From JAJCYL01 sp965206015 (GTDB lineage: Bacteria > Bacteroidota > Bacteroidia > Cytophagales > Cyclobacteriaceae): 64,000 nucleotides of DNA. The notes under the pieces are model-generated. The model searched no databases, was not told where the DNA came from, and worked only from the letters and a program-made list of their open reading frames with translations. This document shows positions 43,372 to 52,153 of the stretch, piece by piece. The number at the start of each line of letters is the position of its first letter. Position 1 is the stretch's first letter. The stretch is taken from contig CBDBIW010000004.1 in the NCBI GenBank assembly GCA_965206015.1, positions 248,001 through 312,000 on the forward strand, given 5' to 3'. A program made the translations under genes and the position numbers.

Positions 43372-44991
43372 TTACTTTTCGTTAGCTTTTGTTTCGTTAG
43401 CTTTTGAAGCCTTCTGCTGATTCACCATATCCTCCACATCCTTCAGTAATTTTTTAGCATCATAGATGATCCCGTCCTTTATGGTATACTTGACACCACC
43501 GACTCGTTCCACCTTTCCCGTTTCGTCATCCAACCTTGGGAAACCTGTACCGTAGAGGACTTTAAGGTTTTGAATGGGGTCTTCATCAATAATTACCAGG
43601 TCAGCCAACAGCCCTGGACGAATCATCCCAAATGCTATTGGCTTTCCTTTTGGCTCATGAATAGCTTGCGCAGCATGCATGGTGGCACCCCGAATAACCT
43701 CCAAAGGGTGAAAACCAGCCTCCTGGAGCAATTCCATTTCTTCAATTACCCCAAAACCATATAAATTATATATAAAAGCGGCATCATCACTAACAGTAAC
43801 CCGGCCGCCAGCATTTTTATAGTCATTTAGGAATGACATCCATACCTGATAAAATTTGCGCCAGGCAGATTCTTCCCAAGAAGTCCAGTCGTAGAAGTAA
43901 GAACCGTGGTCAAGTCGATTAGGCACATAAAACTCCCACAAAGACGGCAGTGTATATTTCTCATGCCATTCGGCAGTTCTTTCCCTCATCACATCTCGTC
44001 CCGCCAAGTACGCTGTCATAGTGGGGTCAAGAATAAAATCTAATTCCAGGAACTCATTAATCAAGTTGTTCCACTGTTCACTCCCTCTGGGATGAATCTT
44101 ATTCCACTGATTGGCCACATGACCAAATCGGTGCTGCTCATCATTGTAAATAAATCCCTGAGGCCATCTTTGAATATCTTCCTCCTTATACAAGGCCTCA
44201 AAAAGGCCATAGAAATGGGTCAAATTATCCAGTCCCAATCGAGCAGCATCCAAAGCATTAGTCCTGCTAACCATTAATTGTGCCAAATGAGCAACGGTCC
44301 CCATCCCATTTGTATGCGCCTCGTCAATTGCCGCCTTCATTATTTCAGGGTCATGATTAAAGAATTTGATGCCATCAACACCTTTTGACGCAGCAAACCT
44401 GGTCCATTCCCTCGCTTTTTCCGATGTATAAATTGACCCTCCTTTCCAATCTTCTCCCTGGCCAAGGGTTTGAAAAGCAAATATTCTTGGGGCCACAATC
44501 TTATTCTGGGCACTTCTTTTTTTCTCACTTTGAACCCAGTTGATATTTCCAGCCGGTACTCCACGTATTGTAGTAATGCCATGCGCTAGGTAGAGTTTGT
44601 AGATATATTCTGCCTCTGGTGCTTTTGGGCCTCCGTCAACATGGACATGCAGGTTGACAAATCCTGGGAGAACATAAGATCCACTTGCATCAATTTCTTT
44701 TGTAGCACCCTGGGGCCTGTCCTCATCTTTTATCGGAACTCCTGGGGTACCTACATTCTTAACTTCAATGATTCTGTTGTTCTCGATAACTATGTCCACC
44801 GGTCCATGTGCTGGCGCACCACTACCGTCAATGATAGTTGCGCCTCTGATAATAAATCGGTCAAAGGGTCCTTCACCTTCATCTGAACCACGATCCGGGG
44901 CTGGGTTAATGGCATTCTGCCCAAGAAGGGGAGTAAATAATGAAACTGTAAGAATGAAAATAAAACAATTGAGTAGCGATTGGTTCTTCAT
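43372..44991 (-). CDS. Secreted amidohydrolase-superfamily protein
   Basis: A 539-residue metal-dependent hydrolase. It has a signal peptide (LNCFIFILTVSLFTPLLGQ), then the N-terminal beta domain IIRGATIIDGSGAPAHGPVD. The first metal motif is LPGFVNLHVHVDGG (HxH). Further on come DGIKFFNHDPEIMKAAIDEA, GMGTVAHLAQL (His ligand), and RVTVSDDAAF with its Asp ligand. The end ADLVIIDEDPIQNL is typical of the superfamily. Related enzymes cut dipeptides, hydantoins or lactones; the substrate cannot be fixed. A perfect 15-bp tandem duplication encodes the repeated ANETK at its C-terminus. Confidence 0.85.
   Translation of the reverse strand: MKNQSLLNCFIFILTVSLFTPLLGQNAINPAPDRGSDEGEGPFDRFIIRGATIIDGSGAPAHGPVDIVIENNRIIEVKNVGTPGVPIKDEDRPQGATKEIDASGSYVLPGFVNLHVHVDGGPKAPEAEYIYKLYLAHGITTIRGVPAGNINWVQSEKKRSAQNKIVAPRIFAFQTLGQGEDWKGGSIYTSEKAREWTRFAASKGVDGIKFFNHDPEIMKAAIDEAHTNGMGTVAHLAQLMVSRTNALDAARLGLDNLTHFYGLFEALYKEEDIQRWPQGFIYNDEQHRFGHVANQWNKIHPRGSEQWNNLINEFLELDFILDPTMTAYLAGRDVMRERTAEWHEKYTLPSLWEFYVPNRLDHGSYFYDWTSWEESAWRKFYQVWMSFLNDYKNAGGRVTVSDDAAFIYNLYGFGVIEEMELLQEAGFHPLEVIRGATMHAAQAIHEPKGKPIAFGMIRPGLLADLVIIDEDPIQNLKVLYGTGFPRLDDETGKVERVGGVKYTIKDGIIYDAKKLLKDVEDMVNQQKASKANETKANEK
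43377..43406. repeat. Perfect tandem duplication, 15 bp x 2, in the amidohydrolase C-terminus
   Basis: Unit tttcgttagcttttg twice. On the coding strand it adds five codons in frame, giving KANETKANEK at the protein end. Confidence 0.92.
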
Positions 44992-45072
44992 GGCTATTTA
45001 AGGTTTTGAGATTCCTCAATATACTCCATTCTTAAAACCAAAACACTCATTATTATACCAACTGTGACGGTA

Positions 45073-46011
45073 TTATTCAACTATTACCACAATGCCAGTC
45101 ACAATGGTCTTTCCTTCGGTACTAAATGAGGTGACAGAAGAAGGATCATTTTTATCTACCAGCAACTGGATGTAATACAGACCCTTTTTATTGAAGGACC
45201 ATGGAACTGTATAGGTGCCACTGCTATCCCGGTATTTAGCAATATCCCAAGGAGTATATTTGACGGGTGTGATATCAGTATAATCTGGGTAACTGCTCTT
45301 GTTATTAACAACTGATTGACTCATGGGTTTTGGTGCTTTCTCATAATATGCAGCACCATAAAACAAGAATAAACCATTGTTTGGTTTAATTGTCACCATA
45401 AATTCTTGATTGACTTTGACTTTTTGTGGTACCTCTCCAATTTCAGCATAGCGATCAATAAATTCTTCATAGTAGCGGAAATGCGTAGATGTCATGAAGC
45501 TGCCAATACCCACATAATTATGATCTTTTTGAATAATCGTCTGCTTATGGCCATCATAGGGTTTTTTTTCTGCCATGAACTCTCCATGTAAGTCAGCCAT
45601 TAACTTGGTATGCGTTTCTGGTTTCCCGTCAAATGTCCCTCCTTGAATCCATGTTGCGGCCGCATTTTCAGTGACATGGTCCAAACCCCCAGCAAATGCA
45701 TAGCGATGATAGGGCTTTTCACCCCTTAAATTCCAATGTCCTCTAAACTCGCCTTCAGCCGCTTCCTTGCACTGTTTATTTGCAACTCTACTTGCCAGGA
45801 TGTCCAGTTTCACAGGTGAAGCTTTATATCCTTTTCTGCTCTTATTAATCACATCCAATTGTAGAACCTTCAATTTCAACATTTCATCCGTATCCTTATA
45901 TTCAATCAACCTCGTCTCCGCATCATTCAGCTTCTTGTAAGCTGCGATATCTTGCGATACAGGTTGTGGAACAATTATAGTAAGAGCTAACAAATTGAAG
46001 ATGTATTTCAT
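45073..46011 (-). CDS. Secreted CAP-superfamily (SCP-like) protein
   Basis: Start at the ATG at 46011: MKYIFNLLALTIIVPQPVSQ is a signal peptide; a frame open to 46089 lacks one at its start. Residues ~50-170 resemble a CAP domain: INKSRKGYKASPVKLDILAS, GEFRGHWNLRGEKPYHRYAF, GGLDHVTENAAATWIQ and HNYVGIGSFMTSTHFRYYEE, with the His and Glu seen at CAP sites. A C-terminal beta-rich part (KVKVNQEFMVTIKPNNGLFL to GIVVIVE) follows. CAP proteins have varied roles; the function here is unknown. It follows an ATP-grasp gene on the same strand. Confidence 0.68.
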   Translation of the reverse strand: MKYIFNLLALTIIVPQPVSQDIAAYKKLNDAETRLIEYKDTDEMLKLKVLQLDVINKSRKGYKASPVKLDILASRVANKQCKEAAEGEFRGHWNLRGEKPYHRYAFAGGLDHVTENAAATWIQGGTFDGKPETHTKLMADLHGEFMAEKKPYDGHKQTIIQKDHNYVGIGSFMTSTHFRYYEEFIDRYAEIGEVPQKVKVNQEFMVTIKPNNGLFLFYGAAYYEKAPKPMSQSVVNNKSSYPDYTDITPVKYTPWDIAKYRDSSGTYTVPWSFNKKGLYYIQLLVDKNDPSSVTSFSTEGKTIVTGIVVIVE

Positions 46012-46060
46012 AATAACAATGCTTTGGAGGACTAACGAAATAATAGAGAATATGATTTGT

Positions 46061-46924
46061 TCACAAAAGAAATTGAATCGCCTCAGCAAAATTCTTTCTG
46101 GTTTCCGAATTGATAAGAAAGAGCTCGGGTTCTATCAACTCAATTTCCATTAAGACAAATTGGCCTTTCAGGATTATCCCGTCTACACGACAGTAGAGTA
46201 GATCTTCTTCAAATGTATTCACGATAGCTTCCACTTGCATTAGAAAATTATCGCTTGGCTGTACCAAGTCAAGTGAACCTCCAAAGTCACTCTGCACTCT
46301 AAAATCTCCTTCCCTGGGCTGTTTTATTACTGCATGGGAAAATTGCCTGTTAAAATAGATGAAAGACCATTCACCATCCTGGTAAATCTCAGGTTTAAAC
46401 TCCTGGAGAATCACGTCGTGTTTATTGATCAAAAGGTCAATTGCTTGAGAGTGATTTTCTAGTTTCGATCTGTGAATTTTTAATAGATCAAAAGCAGTAG
46501 CAGAGACGGCCGGTTTTATAACAATTACTTCCCAGCTAGTTTCATGTATAGCCTGATAGAGCTCTGAAACACCTCCACGGCGAAGAAACCTGCTGGGTAT
46601 AATGGGCACACCTTTTTTGGACATTCCTTCAAGATAGAACTTGTGATGATTCCATATTAAAACATCAACCGGGTTACAAACATAGAGGTTGTCTTGCTTG
46701 AGCATTGTAAGCCAACTTAAAAAATGTTGGATTTTTAAATGATAGTCCCAAACGGAACGGATAATAATTCGTCGGTAAGCATTCCAATTTACCCGAGGAT
46801 CATCCCAAACAACTGGCTCCACGCTTGGCCCATGTGCACTTAAGAGCACTACAACTAGTTGCTCCGTAGTAGTAAGATCTTTACACCTTTGACAAGTAAC
46901 CCAAGCTATATCCTTCATCTTCAA
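46061..46924 (-). CDS. ATP-grasp-domain protein (DcsG/RimK-like ligase)
   Basis: A 287-residue protein of the ATP-grasp superfamily that forms amide or similar bonds using ATP. Family-like segments: EPVVWDDPRVNWNAYRRIII, IRSVWDYHLKIQHFLSWL, NPVDVLIWNHHKFYLEGM, EVIVIKPAVSATAFDLLKIH and VDGIILKGQFVLMEIELIEP, the last carrying the metal-binding Glu residues. D-cycloserine biosynthesis DcsG is a known relative in pattern. The substrate is unknown. It follows the HD-domain gene by 10 bases. Confidence 0.75.
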   Translation of the reverse strand: MKMKDIAWVTCQRCKDLTTTEQLVVVLLSAHGPSVEPVVWDDPRVNWNAYRRIIIRSVWDYHLKIQHFLSWLTMLKQDNLYVCNPVDVLIWNHHKFYLEGMSKKGVPIIPSRFLRRGGVSELYQAIHETSWEVIVIKPAVSATAFDLLKIHRSKLENHSQAIDLLINKHDVILQEFKPEIYQDGEWSFIYFNRQFSHAVIKQPREGDFRVQSDFGGSLDLVQPSDNFLMQVEAIVNTFEEDLLYCRVDGIILKGQFVLMEIELIEPELFLINSETRKNFAEAIQFLL

Positions 46925-46934
46925 TAGCTAACCG

Positions 46935-47480
46935 CTAACTAAACTCCTTGTGCCATAACTCGAAAATCTGCTTTTGGCGAGACCCATAAGTGTGGATTTT
47001 AGCTCTGAGTTTATCCAAAGGTATTTCGTTAAAAATTTTATTCGGATTCTTTGAGTAAAAAAGGTCGGCGTAACTAATGACCTTGTCTTCAATTCGTTGA
47101 CAAATTATATTTTCAACAGGCAACTGTAATTCTGCATTTTCAATTTCTTCTTTAGTAATACCTCCAACCCCAAAATGATTTTCGGCAACACGTGCGTACT
47201 CAGGTAGCCCTTCTGCCTCAAGAATTTTTTTACCCTCTTTAATATGCATCACATAGGATAAACTGCCTCTGCAATGGATATCAGTAGCATTTACGCGAAC
47301 AATTCCAATATCATGAAGCATACCAGCTTCCTCCACAAATTTTTTCTGGCTCTCCGAAAATTCCAAGCGATCCGCGATGGCAAGAGCCTTAGCGGTAACC
47401 AGCGTCACATGAATAATATAGAAGTGATAGACAGGTGATGAAGGTGGGATGTACTTATGGATTATTGAAAAGTAGTCCAT
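46935..47480 (-). CDS. HD-domain phosphohydrolase
   Basis: A 181-residue HD-superfamily protein: His in FYIIHVTLVTAKALAI, then the HD pair in EEAGMLHDIGIVRVNATDIH, further His in VMHIKEGKKILEAEGLPEYA and AENHFGVGG. Conserved His and Asp positions bind metal in this superfamily, which acts on nucleotides and phosphoesters. The substrate is unknown. It is the first gene of a probable HD, ATP-grasp, CAP transcript and divergent from the RDD gene. Confidence 0.87.
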   Translation of the reverse strand: MDYFSIIHKYIPPSSPVYHFYIIHVTLVTAKALAIADRLEFSESQKKFVEEAGMLHDIGIVRVNATDIHCRGSLSYVMHIKEGKKILEAEGLPEYARVAENHFGVGGITKEEIENAELQLPVENIICQRIEDKVISYADLFYSKNPNKIFNEIPLDKLRAKIHTYGSRQKQIFELWHKEFS

Positions 47481-47500
47481 GAATCTCTACCTTTAGCTTA

Positions 47501-47908
47501 ATGCAGGAAGCAAAGTATAAATATGCTGGTTACTGGCCAAGAATGTGGGCTTACAATACTGATTTACTTGTATTGTTGCCCATCTTTTATACCATTTCCC
47601 TGTTTATCATTCAGGACAGACTTCTCTACGTTGCTTGCTTAATCGTGACATTTACCTATCATGCTACCTTCGAAAGTTCGACTTACCAGGCTACACCAGG
47701 CAAAATGATATTAAAGTTGCAGGTCATTTCAGAAAATGGAAACCAGATCTCCTTTGGGTGTGCATTGTTACGATTCGTATTGAAGGTTGTATCTCTTACA
47801 ATTTTATACATAGGGTTTATCATGATTGGGTTCACAAAAAAGGGGCAAGCACTACATGACAAAGTGGCTAAAACCCTAGTCATTAGCTCGGTTGCAGAAC
47901 CACTGTAA
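47501..47908 (+). CDS. RDD-family membrane protein
   Basis: A 135-residue membrane protein with three hydrophobic segments (TDLLVLLPIFYTISLFII, RLLYVACLIVTFTYH, CALLRFVLKVVSLTILYIGF). RDD landmarks are WPRMWAYNTDLLVLL, where the first Arg-Asp pair of the family occurs as MWAYNTD, the SSTYQATPGKMILKLQV segment, and KKGQALHDKVAKTLVI. RDD proteins are thought to move small solutes or ions; no specific role can be given. Confidence 0.85.
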   Translation: MQEAKYKYAGYWPRMWAYNTDLLVLLPIFYTISLFIIQDRLLYVACLIVTFTYHATFESSTYQATPGKMILKLQVISENGNQISFGCALLRFVLKVVSLTILYIGFIMIGFTKKGQALHDKVAKTLVISSVAEPL

Positions 47909-48024
47909 ATTCTCAAATTTCAACTGATTAAATATTTCAGACTAAAACAATTGCGCTGATCCCTTCAAATGAATTAATTTGTGCCAGTAACCAGCGTTGG
48001 TCATGAAAGAAAGGCAATGGTATT

Positions 48025-48369
48025 ATGGAAATAGAAAAAATTCGTTCGAAAATATTAGAACTGGCAAATGGCAATCCTGACTTTCCTGGTCATTTTGGTG
48101 AAATGTGTATTCGAGATCTGAAAGGATTTCCAAAAACTGTGGTTGAAGCTTTAGAAAACCGCGATTTACGAAAACTCACCCATGCTATTCATCAAATGAA
48201 AACGATCATCGGACTTTTTGAACTTACACAGTTGAATTCGTATTTAACCAATCCTCCGGAACTCTTTGAGGCATCCAAAGAGGACAAAAAGGAATTCATA
48301 TTGAAAGTGCAGAAAGAAGCAAAGAGAATAGCTGAAATAATTCGTCAGTCGGTAAGTCCAACTAAATAA
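48025..48369 (+). CDS. Small Hpt-like helical protein
   Basis: A 114-residue, mainly helical protein with no signal or membrane segment. The segment KLTHAIHQMKTIIGLFELTQLNSYL resembles a histidine phosphotransfer (Hpt) site, where His is followed by x-x-K-x-x-x-G/L pattern; the second His (IHQMK) would be the phosphorylated one. There is no attached kinase or receiver domain, so it could be a stand-alone relay protein or just a look-alike helical bundle. It lies 21 bases before the DUF4105 gene on the same strand. Confidence 0.5.
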   Translation: MEIEKIRSKILELANGNPDFPGHFGEMCIRDLKGFPKTVVEALENRDLRKLTHAIHQMKTIIGLFELTQLNSYLTNPPELFEASKEDKKEFILKVQKEAKRIAEIIRQSVSPTK

Positions 48370-48390
48370 TCATATCGTTTTTCATCATTC

Positions 48391-49572
48391 ATGAAAGGCT
48401 CAAAAATCGCATTATTAGCATTGGCATTGCTATGTTTTGATAAAGGCAATGCACAAACATTATCAGGGAAAGCCATTATTAGTGTACTCACTTTAGGCCC
48501 CGGTCAAGCGGAACTCTATTCTGCTTTTGGGCACAGTGCTATTAGAGTTTCGGATTCGCTGAACAATTGGGAATTGATTTACAATTATGGGGTCTTTGAT
48601 TTCAATCAACCAAATTTCTATCTAAACTTCGCCAGGGGCAAGCTTTATTACAAACTTGGCCTTGAACCATACGAAAGGTTTAGGGATGCATATATTGACA
48701 ATAATCGAAATATTGTCGAGCAAACCTTGAATCTCGATTCTATTGAAAGACAAAAATTATTCGATTACCTCCAGTGGAATGCACAACCCGAAAACAGCAA
48801 TTATTACTACAACTACATTTATGATAACTGCGCTACTAAAATTCGGGACGTCATGCATAAAGTCTTTGATGGCGGTATCGAATATGACTACTCCTTTGTT
48901 CAAGAGGGCTTGACTTTCCGTGAACTCATGGATGTTTATTCAACGGAACAACCGTGGGGAGATTTGGGTATTGACATATGCCTGGGTATTGGAATAGATA
49001 GAACTGCAAGCGGCTTTCATTATATGTATCTGCCAGACTACATCGAAAAATCTTTTGACGGAGCCCAAATGAAAAGCGGAGGGACCACCAAGTCATTGGT
49101 GTCATCAAGCAAAGTTATTTATCAAGCAAAAGAGGAACCATCCCGGGCGAGTGGCATCACTCCGAAAATGGCTTTTATAGCAGCATTTCTTTTTTTTGGA
49201 TTCATTTCATTCAAAGATTTGAAACGTGGCAAGAGGTCAAATTGGGTGGATATTCTTCTTTTAAGCGTCTCCGGGGTAATAGGGTGGTTATTACTTTTCC
49301 TCTGGTTCTTGACTGATCATATCTCACAGTACAATTTCAATTTACTATGGGCGTTACCGCTCCACTTTCCGATTGCACTACTTCTTCTCAAAAACGAAAA
49401 ACTACACTTCCTGAAGCCTTATTTCCTGGTAACAGCCATCATCTTAGGTGGACTAATTTGCTTTTGGGGTTACTGGCCTCAGAATTTGCACAATAGTCTC
49501 ATACCATTTGTTCTTATACTCTTAATTAGATCAATCTTAATCTGGAGGGAACCTATCTCCTCTGCCATTTAA
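48391..49572 (+). CDS. DUF4105 membrane protein
   Basis: A signal peptide (KIALLALALLCFDKGNAQ) leads to the DUF4105 periplasmic domain: SVLTLGPGQAELYSAFGHSA, WELIYNYGVFDFNQPNFYLN and NYYYNYIYDNCATKIRDVM, with conserved His and Cys (FGHSA, DNCAT) resembling papain-like or NlpC-like enzymes. From residue ~258 come four hydrophobic segments, starting TPKMAFIAAFLFFGFISF. The family is common in Bacteroidota envelopes, but the activity is unproven. Length 393. Confidence 0.88.
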   Translation: MKGSKIALLALALLCFDKGNAQTLSGKAIISVLTLGPGQAELYSAFGHSAIRVSDSLNNWELIYNYGVFDFNQPNFYLNFARGKLYYKLGLEPYERFRDAYIDNNRNIVEQTLNLDSIERQKLFDYLQWNAQPENSNYYYNYIYDNCATKIRDVMHKVFDGGIEYDYSFVQEGLTFRELMDVYSTEQPWGDLGIDICLGIGIDRTASGFHYMYLPDYIEKSFDGAQMKSGGTTKSLVSSSKVIYQAKEEPSRASGITPKMAFIAAFLFFGFISFKDLKRGKRSNWVDILLLSVSGVIGWLLLFLWFLTDHISQYNFNLLWALPLHFPIALLLLKNEKLHFLKPYFLVTAIILGGLICFWGYWPQNLHNSLIPFVLILLIRSILIWREPISSAI

Positions 49573-49649
49573 AACAGCTAAAGGGCAATATCTCTCACCG
49601 CTACTACTGCTTCTGTTCTTCTTCTATTACGTTTTCAGCCAGGGTGCAA

Positions 49650-49695
49650 GACCGTTGCAAAAGGTTGCAGAAAGAGCGTAAATTTTGCAACGGTC
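49650..49695. repeat. 46-bp palindromic element with 13-bp perfect arms
   Basis: gaccgttgcaaaa (49650-49662) and ttttgcaacggtc (49683-49695) are perfect inverted arms around a 20-base spacer. The outer tip gaccgttgca is the same as at 17807 and 55241. It looks like two element ends joined after internal loss, or a very small MITE. It sits in a 225-base gap without a gene. Confidence 0.85.
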
Positions 49696-49798
49696 CTGAT
49701 TTATATTGGGAAGGACAATATAAATTCAAATTATTCGAATATAACGGATTCAAATAAGATTTCATAAAAACTACAGATATACCCTATTTAAGTAACAT

Positions 49799-50545
49799 TT
49801 AAGATCGAAAACGAGCAAGATTCGATAGTACCGCATACGCATCGGGGAGGCTTTCTTTGAATGCAACTGGTCTTTCAAAGAAGTTTTCAACTGTTACGGT
49901 AAAGAATTCATGCTCATCAGAGGATCTGTATGCTCTGAAAAAGCTGTTATCGCCATTTCCAATTTTACTCATTTCAATTTTGGCCAAATTATTCCATTCA
50001 CGTAGTGCTGTGGGATATAGAAAGTCAGATTCATCATTGAGAATTACATTTTTCCAAATGGAGGGCATGTGCCATTTCGTGGAGACCGGGATTAATTCCC
50101 TGTTTTTTGTAATAACCCTGAACGAATGCTTTCCATGACAAAGGAATAATCCCGTATCGCGGATTTACTTCACCCTTGTGGCAGGTGTGGTTGATTGTTG
50201 AGTAATAATTATCGGGATAAACGAGAATGCGTTTGAAGTATCGAAGAAAGATATAAGGCAGGCCAGAGGTGAGTTGTACTGCGTATGCGGAAATCAAAGT
50301 TTTCATTTCAAGAGTTACTGCGTCGATTTCCCTTGGAATGAATTGCTTTAATCGCATGAACTGATGAACCTTTTTTTGAATCTTACTTTTTGTTTGGAAT
50401 TGAGATTCTGGTAATAGTCAAAATATTTATGAAGTATGAGTCTGCATTCTTTTGGAAATGGCAATACATGCTGTCCCTGATATTTCAGAAATGCAGGGAT
50501 GAAAATCATCCCTATTATCACTACAAAAGAAATCAGGAACGCCAT
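49799..50545 (-). pseudogene. mtfA: Broken MtfA-like zinc peptidase (M90)
   Basis: Three overlapping frames spell one MtfA-family protein. Frame one (50545-50348): a membrane anchor FLISFVVIIGMIFIPAF, then LILHKYFDYYQNL. A one-base shift follows RFISS. Frame two: FIPREIDAVTLEMKTLISAY, RILVYPDNYYS and the zinc site HEMAHALHLE. Frame three: NVILNDESDFLYPTALREWN, then DEHEFFTVTVENFFERP. The second break is an extra A in a run of A (GAAAAATG). The whole normal order is present, so it is either recently dead or a sequencing artefact at homopolymers. Confidence 0.85.
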
Positions 50546-50549
50546 CTGA

Positions 50550-52097
50550 CTATAGTTGCCTGAGCAAGTTGTTTATGGAGACTTTATCTTCAATTTGCCT
50601 CTTTAACTCAGGAATTGAAACACGTTCTTGCTCCATACTGTCTCGGTTCCTCAAAGTAACTGTATCATCCTCCAGGGTTTGGTGATCTATTGTGATACAA
50701 TATGGAGTGCCAATTGCATCATGACGTCTGTACCTCTTTCCAATGGAATCTTTTGCTTCGTATTGTGCCTGGAAATCAAATTTGATTTTGTCGATAATTT
50801 CTCGAGCTTTTTCAGGCAGCCCGTCTTTATTGACCAGAGGCAATACTGCAGCCTTTACAGGTGCAAGCGAATACGGTATTTTCAGAACGATACGCTCATT
50901 GCCGTCATTCAATTGCTCATTCAAATAGGAACTGGACAAAACGGCCAAAAACATCCTGTCAAGGCCAATTGAAGTTTCAATTACGAACGGGACATAGCTT
51001 TCATTATCATCATTGTCAAAGAACTGCAATTTCTTTCCGGAATGTTCTTCATGGCTTTTAAGATCAAAATCAGTTCGGGAATGGATGCCTTCCAATTCCT
51101 TAAAACCAATTGGGAAATTGAATTCTATATCACACGCAGCATTCGCATAATGCGCTAAGTTGAGGTGATCATGAAAACGATAATTTTCTGCTCCCAAACC
51201 CAGATTTTTGTGCCATTTAATTCGTGTCTTTTTCCATTTTTCATACCAGGTCGTATCATCTCCTGGCTTAACAAAAAACTGCATTTCCATTTGTTCGAAT
51301 TCCCTCATTCTAAATATGAATTGTCGGGCAATTATCTCGTTTCTGAATGCTTTACCAATTTGAGCTATCCCAAAAGGGATTTTCATGCGGCCACTTTTTT
51401 GGACATTAAGGAAATTGACGAATATACCTTGAGCAGTTTCAGGTCGTAAATAGATGGTACTGGCTCCCTCGGCTGACGCTCCAAGTTCTGTTGAAAACAT
51501 GAGATTGAACTGGCGAACTTCCGTCCAGTTTTTGGATCCTGACGCCGTGCATACAATCTCCAATTCCTCTATTAAGGCTTTCAGACCTGCCAAATCAGCA
51601 TCATCAGTTGCCTTTTTTAGACGAGCATTTATGGCATCGATTTTCTCTTGATTTTGAACTGCCCGGGGATTAGTTGCGAGAAATTGGACCTTATCAAAAG
51701 CATCACCAAATCTTTGGGCAGCCTTTTCAACCTCTTTGTCGATTTTAGATTCAATCTTAGCAACAGCCTTTTCGATTAATGTATCTGCTCGATATCTTTT
51801 CTTGGAATCTTTATTATCAATTAAAGGGTCATTGAAAGCGTCGACATGTCCGGAGGCTTTCCATGTGGCTGGATGCATAAATATGGCAGTATCTATACCA
51901 ACAATATTTTCATGCATTTGCACCATCGCTTTCCACCAATACTCCTTGATATTATTTTTTAGTTGTACACCATTTTGACCATAATCATACGTGGCACTGA
52001 GTCCATCATAAATCTCACTTGAAGGAAATATGAACCCATACTCTTTTGCATGGGCAATGATATGTTTCAGGGGATTATTGTCGTCCATTTTTGCCAT
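50550..52097 (-). CDS. glyS: Glycine-tRNA ligase
   Basis: Class II aminoacyl-tRNA synthetase charging tRNA-Gly. Motifs: AKEYGFIFPSSEIYDGLSA (N-terminus), RPETAQGIFVNFLNVQKSGR, QIGKAFRNEIIARQFIFRMR and EFEQMEMQFF (motif 2), and VIETSIGLDRMFLAVL (motif 3), followed by the anticodon-binding domain. It is the alpha2-type GlyRS found in Bacteroidota. I start at the ATG at 52097 (MAKMDDNN); three codons earlier at 52106 would overlap the promoter. Length about 515. Confidence 0.95.
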   Translation of the reverse strand: MAKMDDNNPLKHIIAHAKEYGFIFPSSEIYDGLSATYDYGQNGVQLKNNIKEYWWKAMVQMHENIVGIDTAIFMHPATWKASGHVDAFNDPLIDNKDSKKRYRADTLIEKAVAKIESKIDKEVEKAAQRFGDAFDKVQFLATNPRAVQNQEKIDAINARLKKATDDADLAGLKALIEELEIVCTASGSKNWTEVRQFNLMFSTELGASAEGASTIYLRPETAQGIFVNFLNVQKSGRMKIPFGIAQIGKAFRNEIIARQFIFRMREFEQMEMQFFVKPGDDTTWYEKWKKTRIKWHKNLGLGAENYRFHDHLNLAHYANAACDIEFNFPIGFKELEGIHSRTDFDLKSHEEHSGKKLQFFDNDDNESYVPFVIETSIGLDRMFLAVLSSSYLNEQLNDGNERIVLKIPYSLAPVKAAVLPLVNKDGLPEKAREIIDKIKFDFQAQYEAKDSIGKRYRRHDAIGTPYCITIDHQTLEDDTVTLRNRDSMEQERVSIPELKRQIEDKVSINNLLRQL

Positions 52098-52103
52098 GGC
52101 CTG

Positions 52104-52111
52104 CAAAGATA
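52104..52111 (-). promoter_or_regulatory. Bacteroidota-type -7 promoter element for glyS
   Basis: On the minus strand TATCTTTG fits TAnnTTTG exactly and lies 7 bases before the ATG at 52097, implying a leader of a few bases or none. No clear -33 TTG. Confidence 0.45.
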
Positions 52112-52153
52112 TAAGGGCAATTGGAATAAGGATAGTTTCCGTTAATAAAGGTA

